In this document: positions 10,822-20,701 of the stretch, one piece after another | Numbering within the stretch: the stretch's first letter is position 1 | Layout: the number at the start of each line of letters is the position of its first letter | Assembly (NCBI GenBank): GCA_022225965.2 | Contig: JAKJXP020000151.1 | Coordinates: 1-64,000 of the forward strand | Direction: 5' to 3' | From: Diatrype stigma | Taxonomy: Eukaryota > Ascomycota > Sordariomycetes > Xylariales > Diatrypaceae | DNA: 64,000 bases | Notes under the pieces: model-generated | The model's database searches: none | The model's input: the letters and a program-made list of their open reading frames with translations, nothing else | What the model was told of the DNA's origin: nothing | Program-made: the position numbers and the translations under genes

Positions 10822-12837
10822 TTATGCTTGGTATGTCGAAGCAGAGACATTGCCGCCACGACCGGTCCAGTTGACGTGGTGGTACTGGCCCTCGGGGTAC
10901 TTCGCGTTCGCGTACTCGGGCTTGATCAGGAAAGTGTGGGCACCGAAGTAGTCACGCTGGGCCTGCAGCAGGTTGGCGGGCAGGTCCTTGGTGCGGTAAC
11001 CATCGAACCACGACAGCGCGGTGGAGAAGGCCGGGGTCGGGATACCAAGCAGGGCGGACTTGGCCACAACGTCTCTCCAGCCGGGCTGCGCCTTGTGGAT
11101 GGCCTTGTTGAAGAAGTCATCGAAAAGCAGGTTCTCGAGATCGGGGTTGTTTCGGTAAGCGGCCGTGATGTCCTTCAGGAACACAGAGCGGATGATGCAG
11201 CCTCCTCTCCACATCAGAGCGATTGAGGGCTTGTTCAGCTTCCATCCATAGTTCTTCGCGGCCTATGATCACACGATTGATTAGCGGACAGGAAGAGGGC
11301 ATTGCAGAATGCGGGTAATTAAACTGACCTCCTGCATCAATTGGAAACCCTGGGCATACGAAATGATCTTCGAGGCGTAGAGAGCCTGCTCAAGATCATC
11401 AAGGAACTGCTGCTTGTCGCCCTCAAACTTGGCCTGGCGGCCAACGTACTCCAGCTTAGTCGAAGCCGTGGTACGCTCCGCCTTGATCGCGGACAAGCAA
11501 CGGGCAAGCACCGCCTCGGCAATGAGGGTCACGGGCATACCCAGGTCCAGAGCGTTGATGGCAGTCCACTTGCCAGTACCCTTCTGACCAGCCTGGTCAA
11601 GGATCTTCTCAACAAGGGGCGTTCCATCGTCGTCGTTGAAGTACATGATGTCCCTGGTGATCTCAATCAGGAACGAATCTAGAACACCCGTGTTCCACTT
11701 GGTGAAGACATCGCCGATCTCCTTGTTGCTCAGGCCGAGGCCACGCTTCAGGATATCGTAGGCCTAATAAAATCAGGTGAGTTTCACTCTTTGACAACAC
11801 CGGGGTAGAATGGGGGCGACAAACCTCGCAGATAAGCTGCATGTCACCGTACTCGATACCATTGTGGACCATCTTGACGTAGTGACCGGCACCCTCGTCA
11901 CCAACCCACTCGCAGCAAGGCTCGTCGCCACTCTTGGCGGAAATGCCCTGGAAGATGTCCTTGATGTGGGGCCACGCCTCCTCGTTACCACCGGGCATGA
12001 TAGAAGGGCCGTATCGGGCACCTTCCTCACCACCGGAGACACCGGAACCGACGAAGCGGATGCTCTTGCTCTGGAGGTACTTGGTTCGGCGGTTGGAGTC
12101 GGGGTAGTGGGAGTTTCCTCCGTCGATGATGATATCACCCTTCTCCAACAGGGGCAGAAGAGCCTCAATCCAGTCATCGACAGCCTTGCCGGCCTGGACG
12201 AGGAGCATGATCCGGCGCGGGGACTTGAGCTTGGAAACGAATTCCTCGTTGGAGTGAGCGCCGACGATGGACTTGCCCTTGGCCTCGTTCGCCAAGAAGT
12301 GGTCGACCTTGGAGACGGTTCGGTTGTAGGCACAGATGGTAAAGCCGTGGTCGGCCATGTTCAGAATCAAGTTCTGACCCCTGGAACAGAGTTAGCGCTT
12401 CCACGACGGCGTCAGCTGGGGGCGGGAATGTTAGTGATGACTTACATGACAGCCAGGCCAATAAGGCCGAGATCAGCACTTTCGAATATGTTAGCATGAT
12501 CTAGACTGCTGACCGGGAGTCTAGGTAATCAAGCAAGTAAAGAGGAGGGAGCTCGCCTGGGTCCACTGAAGGAATTGGCGATGTTGGCCAAACGAGCCCT
12601 AGGACCCGAAAAGCCGGTTTCAGTGACACAGGTTGTTGACATTGTGGAAGCAACACATCATATACAGTAAATAGCTACAGGTAAATGGGCGGGAATGGTA
12701 GAGCACCAGAACGAACACCGGAACAGACGGTGTCGGGTGTTAGGTGTTGGATGATGGCATGGTAGGGTGTGCGACAGGAAGCCCTGAGAGTCATTGTCAT
12801 GATGATGAGGGGTAAAAACTTACACGGCGCCAGACAT
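10822..12837 (-). CDS. gnd1: 6-phosphogluconate dehydrogenase, decarboxylating (492 aa)
   Basis: It oxidises 6-phosphogluconate to ribulose 5-phosphate and CO2 with NADP+ in the cytosolic oxidative pentose phosphate pathway. Five exons: 12837-12824, 12478-12446, 12380-11825, 11763-11329 and 11262-10822. The sum of 1479 nt gives 492 residues, the usual family length. Visible motifs are the NADP-binding loop GLIGLAVMG near residue 10, [33 protein letters not shown], and [15 protein letters not shown] with the catalytic Lys. The C-terminal all-helical domain ([12 protein letters not shown] onward) is complete. Intron 1 is long (342 nt) and follows a first exon of only 14 nt; the other introns are 61-66 nt. 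The acceptor of intron 1 (GCTAACATATTCGAAAG) is AAG rather than the more usual CAG or TAG. The phase fit and the conserved residues make the model firm. Antisense frames here are shadows. Confidence 0.96.
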
Positions 12838-13039
12838 GATTGCAGGTAGTTGCTATGTTGGTTGGTGATGGTATTTCCAAGATGCAAAGGATAGAATCAC
12901 AGAACCAGCAGGTCAAATTTTGATGGCTTGTGTGAATGATGATGTATGTAGTAGGTAGCGAAGAAAAGGTTCAAAGGGCAAAGGGCTCGAAAGGTTCGTC
13001 GGGGCAGACGGGAAAATAAGTGGTAATAAGTGAGACGTA
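12838..13039. promoter_or_regulatory. Probable gnd1 promoter / 5' UTR region
   Basis: These 200 bases lie directly upstream of the gnd1 start codon (minus strand) and end at a MITE-like inverted-repeat element. No specific box was identified; the assignment rests on position alone. Confidence 0.35.
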
Positions 13040-13412
13040 AGATCAATCGAACATTGACTTGGGCGCTAGCCGTCACTTGCCCCCGCTAATTCCCTGATTT
13101 GTACTGGAACCAAGCCATACCCATTGCCATTTTGCTGCAATTCTAGCGACAACGATATACGTATTAAAACGATAAGTAAATAGCTTTGCCAATTGCCTTA
13201 TATATAGATTTATATGTATAAAATATTCGTAAATTATTTCCTATATTTGGGTTCTGATAAGTTGTCGATAATAATGGTAATCGTTATTGATAAGTATTAG
13301 CAAGTATTTAATGGGCTATTATATTAACAGTAATACATAAGTATACTAGCTGTTTGCGCCTTACGTGTATGTAGTATTTCTGGCTAGCGCGAAATCAATG
13401 TTCGATTGATCT
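13040..13412. mobile_element. MITE-like AT-rich element with ~30-bp imperfect terminal inverted repeats
   Basis: The left end begins AGATCAATCGAACATTGA and continues to GCGCTAGCC. The right end, read on the minus strand, begins with the same 18 bases and also reaches GCGCTAGCC after a small difference. The 373-bp interval is sharply AT-rich compared with both flanks and has no coding frame. This is the shape of a MITE or a solo non-autonomous DNA element, possibly altered by RIP. No clean target-site duplication was found. It sits about 200 bp upstream of gnd1. Confidence 0.6.
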
Positions 13413-15400
13413 ATCCTACCGTAATAAGTGGTGTCAGCGTTACTTTTCTATGATGGGGTTTGCCTGGCTACCACGGTATGTACATATCATTTGGAGGGGT
13501 AAAAAGCGCCCTGGCACGCCTGGTTGCTGCTTAAGCAGGGTAGCGCCGATCGTGGGCCCCTCAGAACCACCTGCATCTCTTACGCACTTTCGGCGGGGCC
13601 TAGCTGTTCCGCAGCCGGATGCCGGGCTGTTCGGGTTTTACTCCTTGTTACGTCGAAATAGGTGATTGGGAGGCAGGTCTACTGAAGAAGTCCTCATGCA
13701 GCCATATTGACCAGCAGACATTCCCAGAGGTTCGTTAAAATATATTAGTCCCTACTTACTCGATAAAATTCTAGAGTCTAGAGGTGAGAGAAGGTTCCCA
13801 GGCCCAGGTCCTGATGCTCTACACAGTACGGTAACGCAAGCAGCCCCAAGATACGGGTAATTCATGCTACCTACATACCTACATGTAGGTACCTCATGCA
13901 CCTAGCAGGCAATGTCCGGAATATCAGCTTAGTATGTACATATGTATGTAGATATATATCAGGCATCTCTAGCTTCTAACCGCCCATAGGGCACAGACAT
14001 GTCTTTATGGCATGACTTCTGATACAGGATAAATTCCTCCATCCCCATTGCAAGCCATTGTAACACCCCTGTTTCGTTATATCTCTCAACGGGAACTTGA
14101 GACACATGGGTGTCCTAAGTCCGCGAGTACGCTACAGGAAGTAGGTACGTACATTGGTAGGCGGGCAGCTCTGCACATATAGCCTCAACACATGGGCGTG
14201 GTACTAGCTTGCGTTCGTCGAACATTGAAGAATGACAATCAGCCAATAAACACTCATCTGCTATGTGACCGAGTGATGGTCTATACATACCTACATATCA
14301 GCCCGATATGTCTATACTGGCCGAACATTGATGTGAAGTGTGAAAAGACCCGAAGAAATACCTGAGCACGCCTGGTAACGAACTTGTCATGAAATACCCA
14401 AGGACAGAGCCCTGGTATGAAATTGCTCCTATTGAGAGTATGGCGCCAGTACGTCTGTATGTATAGCTCCATGTGAGTGAGTATCGCCTAACTCCGTAAA
14501 CAATAATGGTCACTATCACATTACAAATGTGTACTGCAGTTGCAGGAATTATACCGAAACTTCTGCCGTCACAGTCGGGCCCTATCATCGCTGACGATCT
14601 TCCAAGGTTCTAATCATGTTCTGGAACCTCCTGCTTCTCTACATAGCTTATGTCATCCGCAGAGACTGGACCTCGATGCGTTATTTCATTTATGCAAGTT
14701 GCTACAATTAGCAAAATGTTGGCAAGTCACTGCCACTGTTGCCCGCGGCGACAATATACCAAGTACCAATAAAGGTAACCTGCCGAATACGTCAGGCCTG
14801 AATAAGATTCTCAGGCATTGGAAACTCGGTGTAATCACTGCCGTAAGTCATGCCACATGCGCAGCGTGAAGAGACTTCCGCTAGTTAGTTCGTCTCTAAA
14901 AATGTCTCATCAGAATGACAATATGCCCCGCTAGGTAGTGAGCGGGCGGCATGAGTTGATGACAAAAGAGCTCCGTGTGGGGGGAAGGGTCTCCATAAGC
15001 AGTAGGTCTCAATGCCACGGCTGGCGCTCTCCGATATAGGTAGTAGCAATATGCAGCAACTGCAAGGCTGTAGAACTGGACATTATCTTCCGCCATTGAA
15101 CCAGGCGAACGAAGCTCCTGAGCACCTCATTGGGCTGGGAGAGGTTCCTAGCTTTGCTGCTCTCGGCCCTTTCCAGGCTGCCCGGATTGTCGGCCCTACC
15201 CAGGGGCAAGTATATGGAACTCCGGACTACCCGGGTAGTTATAAACGCGGAACCCAGCCTGGGAGGTTAATCAATATTGATGATGATACAGATACAGATA
15301 GGCATGCCAAACATGTTGACAGAGATGTCCCTAGAAGGCATCTGCAGTCTGCTCATCTTTGATGGCGGCATCATGCCGTAGGCTGAATACATAAAGGTTA
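13413..15400. other. Intergenic, no gene seen
   Basis: Two kilobases with only short frames. Small palindromic patches around ACCTACATGTAGGTAC (about 13867-13893) and TATGTACATATGTATG-like sequence (about 13931) were noted. No conserved domain or RNA gene was recognised. Confidence 0.45.
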
Positions 15401-15499
15401 CTCGTCAGGGCTAGAAACGCCTTTGACCCGTATTTTTAGTGCTTCGCACATACGGTCAGGGAGTATCAAAGGGTATTCTAAATTGAAAGGGTAAACTAA
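15401..15499 (+). repeat. Left terminal inverted repeat of the TIR element
   Basis: 99 bp, inverted match to 17774-17872 with two transition differences. It is preceded by TA. Confidence 0.9.
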
Positions 15500-15684
15500 G
15501 TTTGTACTTAATTTTTGGTGTACTCTGCACCCAAAATTAAGTAGCATGGTATATCGCAATAATTTCCATTAATGCATATTGTCTTTTACAGCGCGTCGCT
15601 TTTTGTAATTGCAATTCCTGCAACTGTAATTCCTATAATTGTAATTCCTATAACTGTAATTTCTGCAATATTTATAATAATGAA

Positions 15685-17542
15685 GCTATGGATCCTAAGA
15701 TAAGCTATAATAGGTCCGATAAGGTAAAGTGAATTTCGAAGGAATTTACTTCATTGTAATTAAATACAGGTTAGGAAACCTTTTATTTCCTTTCTTTTCT
15801 TTTCTTCCTAATAATTAACAATGGCTACGGAACTTTAGGACATTTAATTATTAGCTGAATCAGTAATAGTTGAATTATTAAAGGCCCGTAGCAATAAGCA
15901 CAAAAAGCTTTTTGCGCAGGCTAATGCCATACAATTACAATACACTTTATTCCGTTCTTTCCATTCATTCTTCCGTTTTGCAGGCGAAGAAGATCTTCGC
16001 CAGCCCGCGGGCACCAGCCTATGGGCACCATTAAACCATTAAACCAGCGGGACGGCACCATCGTGAATTCTTCACACCAGTCGGAAAGCAACCAGCTTAC
16101 GAACGCCATTAAACCAGCGGAAAGCACCAACTCGATACCCGCCATTAATCAAAGGGCATCACCAGAACGAAACCAGCCGGAGGGCACCACTATACACCAG
16201 CCGGAAGGCACCAGTATATACCAGCCGGAAAGCGCCAGCGTAATACCCATTATACTATATAAACCAGTTATGGAAGGCACCGAATTCGAATACGTACCGG
16301 AAACACACCCAACCAGACCCTAGGTCACTACTTGGATACACCATCGTATCCAGCCAGTCCATCAAAAATGGACCACCCAAACCATCCAAACCAACCAACC
16401 ACCATCGATTCCGACTTACTTCAAGAATTCTTGAAGTTCCGTTATCCAGAGGACGAATATTAGAAGCCAAACAACGGCCGCTACGGAGGTCGGACTGGAG
16501 ATTACGTTGTTTGGGGTGAGATGGACTGTATCCTTAAGCTTTTGACAGAGGTTATTATCACTTTTTAATAACGGCAACCACCAGACAATTCGAGCCCTAC
16601 CCCTCGACCAGACAATTCGAGCCCTCACCCTCGAACACCCTTTCCAGCACCTTCATCCAAACCGACAATACCCTCCTTCAGACCACCCTCCCCGAACCCT
16701 CGCAGCTGCCGCAGTTGCCGTACCCAATACAGCTCTGGCAACGAGCTGTTCCGCCATCTTCGTAAGGGCTGCCCCTCTCGAGAGAAGCCCAACGGCGGAA
16801 ATTCGAACAAAAATTCGGAGAAGGGGAAAGGGTTGGATGATACCAGCCGGAAAAACAACAGCCGGAAAAACAACAGCTTAGATGGGGACAGCTCGGATGG
16901 CACCGAAGGGGGCGTTCATTGTACGGGAGAAGCGGCACACCAGAAGCATGGCAACGCGTCTTTAATTCCTAGGACCTGCCGTTACTGCCATACAAATTTC
17001 TATAGTAACAACGCTTTGCATAGGCACCTGAAGACAGGCTGCCATTCTGCTTTGAAGAAGCACTCCTAGTACATGAAACCAAACTACAGCCCCTTCTAAT
17101 AAAGCCACTGCCTAGCTACAGCAGCTATAAAGCAAAGCCATTGCCCAGCTCTAGCAAAGCTGCTGCCCAGCAGCTACCACTTAGCTAAACCGACTGCTAG
17201 CTTTAAAGCTTACCGCAAAGACCTATATCCACTAAAACCGACGTCCGCAAATTCCGCGATAATATAACAAACCTTAAGCGAAGGAATGGCGGAAGCTGAG
17301 ATAATAAGGACATCATTTAGGAATAAAGGGGGTTATGTGGATTCTGAGATAAGTTATAATAGGTCCGATAAGGTAAAGTGAATTCCGAAGGAATTTACTT
17401 CATTATAATTAAATACAAGTTAAAAAACCTTTTGTTTTCTTTCCTTCTTTTCCTTCCTTTTAATCAATAATGGCTACGAAATTTTAGGATATTTAATTAT
17501 TAGCTAGATTAGTAACAGTTAAATTATTAAAGGCCCGTAACA
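15685..17542 (+). mobile_element. Small degenerate LTR retroelement nested in the TIR element
   Basis: Direct repeats of about 210 bp bound it (about 15685-15893 and 17332-17542). They share GATAAG, TATAATAGGTCCGATAAGG, a pyrimidine-rich block, an ATGGCTACG start-like segment and the end GGCCCGTAACA (GTAGCA in the left copy). A run AAAGGGGG lies just before the right repeat, like a polypurine tract. The internal region (about 1.4 kb) holds no reverse transcriptase. It has a Pro-rich, gag-like region with tandem CCAGCCGGAA(G/A)GC(A/G)CCA repeats and two zinc fingers. An ATG-led frame (15821) starts inside the left repeat and is broken by TAG and TAA codons consistent with RIP of CAG and CAA. 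No clear target-site duplication was found, so the exact ends are uncertain. Confidence 0.65.
16572..17069 (+). pseudogene. Gag-like remnant with two CX2CX12HX4C zinc fingers (165-codon open frame)
   Basis: The frame is open from just after a TAA (16569-16571) to TAG, without a Met at its start, so it is the 3' part of a longer broken frame. Its N-terminal half is Pro/Ser-rich, with a repeated RPDNSSP(T/H)PR unit. Finger 1 has Cys at 16707 and 16716, His at 16755 and Cys at 16770 (CRSC...FRHLRKGC). Finger 2 has Cys at 16977 and 16986 and the same spacing (CRYC...HRHLKTGC). A linker rich in Asn, Ser and Lys separates them. Fingers of this kind occur, to my knowledge, in fungal retroelement polyproteins, but no protease or reverse transcriptase follows here. 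It could instead be a captured host zinc-finger fragment. Confidence 0.55.
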
Positions 17543-17773
17543 GGAAGTATAAAGCTATAACGTTATTATAGCGCAATTATAACGCGTTATTTGCTAAAGT
17601 TATAGCGCCTTTAAGAATGATGCTAATTATAGGTACTAAAGAAAAACAATGCCTTATTTCATAAATTCAAATGTTTTGCTTATATGCGGTTAAGGTTAGT
17701 ATGGTTGGCGCCATTATCCTTTAAACCTGGAAAATATTAGGTTGCACCTAATTTGTATAGGGAATTATGTAGT

Positions 17774-17872
17774 TTAGTTTACCCTTTCGATTTAGAATAC
17801 CCTTTGATACTCCCTGACCGTATGTGCGAAGTACTAAAAATACGGGTCAAAGGCGTTTCTAGCCCTGACGAG
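17774..17872 (-). repeat. Right terminal inverted repeat of the TIR element
   Basis: 99 bp, inverted match to 15401-15499. It is followed by TA. Confidence 0.9.
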
Positions 17873-18478
17873 TAGATCGGTACCTACAGTGGGGTACGAT
17901 TGGTTAGGTAATCATATCGTATGTATGTCGACCTCGTTGTAGGTACCTAGTGACGTGGTCCAAGCTTGATGCGCACCGCCACAATGACTCTCGAGCCACA
18001 TTGATCAGGCCCATTTCCAATCTTTACCCAATTAAGTAGGTATTAGGCCAAACAATTCCGCTTTCGAGGCGGACAAGAGCCTTGCCAGTTCCTTGTCCAG
18101 CTTGTCAAGCTTGTTATCGTCATATCTCAACCTCGCGACCGAATCACGAATAAACATTATCTAACCAACCTATATCACACCCAACAAACCCAGCCTCATC
18201 GCAATTGAATCGACATTCGCATATTCAAATCGGGATCGACACATACGCCGGATTGAGCCACCAATATATCTATATACCTGTTCATCGACCCGTCGCGTTG
18301 CTGCGCTAGAAAAGTCTTGGTCGGATAGGCAGGCTCATTGATACCTTTTTGCACAGGAGGTACGTGTTGACACCGGGAGCACAAACACACAAGCCCCAAC
18401 ACTTTGCTCTGCTCTACCCTCCTTCTCTTTGGAGTCGCGAAAAGAAAAAGAAAAACCAAAATTTGCATCTCATTCATC
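17873..18478. other. Promoter/5' flank of the RRM gene
   Basis: No gene. It contains a direct-repeat-like TTGTCCAGCTTGTCAAGCTTG segment at about 18092-18113, and presumably the promoter and leader of the plus-strand RRM gene that starts at 18479. Confidence 0.4.
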
Positions 18479-19966
18479 ATGTCGTATCCGCCACCTCCAG
18501 GCTCGAAGACAACACCAACACCAACCTCGCTCCCGCCGCGCCCGCCGCCGTCCAAGATCTCCGGCGCCTTCAAGCCCGCCTTCCCGAGCACCACCAACAA
18601 CACGCCCAGCCCGGGTCCCATCGGCCCGTCGCCGTACTCGGCCCCTCCCACCGCCTCAGCCTACTCCAGCGCGCCGCCGCCAGGCTACCCCACCGTCGCC
18701 GCGCCCCCGCAGTATGGCGCCGCCGCCGCGCCTCCTCCCGCGTACCAGTCGTACGGGCGACCGCCAGTGTCGTCAGCATCACCAGCCGGGATGACGGGCT
18801 ACGGCGCGCCGCCGTCTCACCACGCGAAACCCTACCGCAATAACAGTCACCATAACAACTACAACCAACAACCACAATACCCGGCAGCAGCAGGGTACGG
18901 CCAATACCAGGCTGCGGCGCCGCCGTACTACGGCGCGCAATCCACAGCGGCGGGGCTCGACCCAGCCATGGCGTCCTACGCGACGCCCCCGCAGATCCGC
19001 AACCCGTTCCCGGCGCCCGTCGAGCCGCAGCAGCAGCACCACCAGCCCGGCCACATGGGCAACCCTCGCCACTACGGCGGCGCAGCAGGCGGCAACGACG
19101 ACTACGACCCGGACCTGGCGGCGCAGATCGCACAGTGGCAGAGCGCGTACGTGAAGGATCCGAGCGGCGGCAGCGGCAGGGACGATCCCGCTGCGTCTGG
19201 CGGTGGTGGTCGACGGCCGGGAGGAGCGGGCTACTACGGCGGCGGCGGCGGCGGCGGCTATAACAACGGCGGCGGCGCCGGCGCAGCGACGACGTACACC
19301 GCGGACCCGAGCGGGATCGCGGAAGCCAACGCGGCGTCGGCCGCGGCCGCAGCAGCAGCAGCAGCGGCCGCCGAGGCGGAGCAGGGCGGGGGCGGGGGCG
19401 CCAACGGGGGCAAGAAGAAGACGGTGGTGCGGCAGGGGGGCGGGCAGAAGTGGACGGACGACACGCTGCTGGAGTGGGACCCGTCGCACCTGCGGCTGTT
19501 CGTGGGCAACCTGGCGGGGGAGACGACGGACGAGTCGCTGCTGAAGGCGTTCGCGCGGTGGCGGTCGCTGCAGAAGGCGCGGGTGATCCGCGACAAGGTG
19601 ACGAGCAAGTCGCGCGGCTACGGCTTCGTCTCCTTCAGCGACCCCGACGAGTTCTTCCAGGCCGCCAAGGAGATGAACGGCAAGTACATCCAGAGCCACC
19701 CCGTCGTCGTCCGCAAGAGCACCACCGAGATCAAGCCCACCGCCGTCCGCGCCAAGGGCGGCTCTGGTGGAGGCGGTAATGGGAAGTGGAACAAGAACAA
19801 TAAGAACCGCGGAGGCAACAATAACAGCAAGCACGCCAGTGGTAGCGGTGCTGCTGCTGGTGGCGGGAAGCGCGAGGGCAGCTTCGAGCCGCACCTCGGC
19901 CCGGCGGGAGGCGGCGTCACGAAGCCCGGTCAGAAGACGAAGGGCGGCTTGAAGTTGCTTGGTTAA
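18479..19966 (+). CDS. RRM RNA-binding protein, RBM42-like (495 aa)
   Basis: Single exon. The start is the Met of MSYPPPPG, in a good context (TCATC ATG TCG). An upstream in-frame Met would add an unrelated leader read from the 5' UTR. The first ~320 residues are low-complexity, rich in Pro, Ala, Gly, Tyr and Gln, with poly-Ala near residue 290. One RRM follows at about residues 338-420, with RNP2 LFVGNL and RNP1 RGYGFVSF. The flanking residues (DDTLLEWDPSHLRLFVGNL before, RKSTTEIKPTAV after) match the RBM42 family, in which one RRM sits near the C-terminus. The tail is Gly/Asn/Lys-rich. It is probably a nuclear or ribonucleoprotein factor in pre-mRNA processing; the exact role is inferred from the family. 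High GC (coding third positions) produces several long shadow frames on the other strand. Confidence 0.85.
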   Translation: MSYPPPPGSKTTPTPTSLPPRPPPSKISGAFKPAFPSTTNNTPSPGPIGPSPYSAPPTASAYSSAPPPGYPTVAAPPQYGAAAAPPPAYQSYGRPPVSSASPAGMTGYGAPPSHHAKPYRNNSHHNNYNQQPQYPAAAGYGQYQAAAPPYYGAQSTAAGLDPAMASYATPPQIRNPFPAPVEPQQQHHQPGHMGNPRHYGGAAGGNDDYDPDLAAQIAQWQSAYVKDPSGGSGRDDPAASGGGGRRPGGAGYYGGGGGGGYNNGGGAGAATTYTADPSGIAEANAASAAAAAAAAAAAEAEQGGGGGANGGKKKTVVRQGGGQKWTDDTLLEWDPSHLRLFVGNLAGETTDESLLKAFARWRSLQKARVIRDKVTSKSRGYGFVSFSDPDEFFQAAKEMNGKYIQSHPVVVRKSTTEIKPTAVRAKGGSGGGGNGKWNKNNKNRGGNNNSKHASGSGAAAGGGKREGSFEPHLGPAGGGVTKPGQKTKGGLKLLG

Positions 19967-20701
19967 GAAAATAGATCGGCATCGAAGCGCAAGCGTGTGT
20001 GATCTTCGTGTGTGTTCATAATATAATACCTACCTATACATGCCAGTCCGATCAACGATGTTCCTTCTTCCTCCTGTGGGCTCACCTCCCTACCGATGTA
20101 TATAAGTATGCTGTGCATCCTCACTCAGTCCTGAAGACAGGCTCGTCGCGATAGCCTGCTTGTTACCTAGTCCCCTCACCACCCAGCAAGCGGGTAGCTA
20201 GCTGCCCCAGCTAGCTAACTTGTGCAGATAGGCATAGGCATACATGTAGGACATGTTCAGTCTTCAGCTAGGTAGCAACCTGTGCTTAGATATACATGCG
20301 GCACTGATTGGCTACGCAGATCGATGGGCAAGCAGGTACTTAGTAGTTTGCTGACTGATAAATTGATCCCTCGGTGCAATAGTCGTTGATGTGCCCATAT
20401 ACCGTACGCCGGTTTAATTAATGTTTCGTTGTGATTGAGGGTGCTTGTTATGGCTGCTAAAGCATGTGATGTGTATGCACAGATGAAGTCGATATCAGAT
20501 TCGGGGGGATACAACGTGTGGGGGGAACTTGAATTACAGTGAACAGTTCATTCAAAAAAAGATGTTAGGATCAGCGGGATATGATTAAAGATGCTAGAAA
20601 TGTAGATTCAAGTCCAATTACTTTAGAATCCACAATCGCTAACGTCATATAATATACAAATTTTGTCGTCTGGTCCCTTCAATATCAGATGAGATGAAAG
20701 A
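19967..20701. other. Intergenic between convergent genes
   Basis: Convergent 3' flanks of the RRM gene (plus) and the Yra1-like gene (minus). Short repeats of CTAGCTAGCT type occur at about 20195-20220. No gene seen. Confidence 0.5.

Larger units (their letters stand above)
15401..17872. mobile_element. TIR element (99-bp TIRs, TA flanks) carrying a nested LTR mini-element
   Basis: Left TIR 15401-15499 and right TIR 17774-17872 are inverted copies that start CTCGTCAGGGCTAGAAACGC. By eye they differ at only two positions, both transitions of the RIP type. A TA dinucleotide flanks each end (15399-15400 and 17873-17874), which fits the TA target of Tc1/mariner-type elements. No transposase frame is present between the TIRs. 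Outside the nested LTR element only about 420 bp of internal DNA remain, including a run of TGTAATTCCTATAA-like repeats at about 15600-15665. The outer element is therefore most simply a MITE-sized non-autonomous element later hit by a retroelement. The transposase family is inferred only from the TA flanks. Confidence 0.8.

Noticed and set aside
18779..19894. 371-codon minus-strand frame opposite the RRM gene
   Set aside because: Arg/Val/Ala-rich antisense of GC-rich codons; the plus frame carries a complete RRM.
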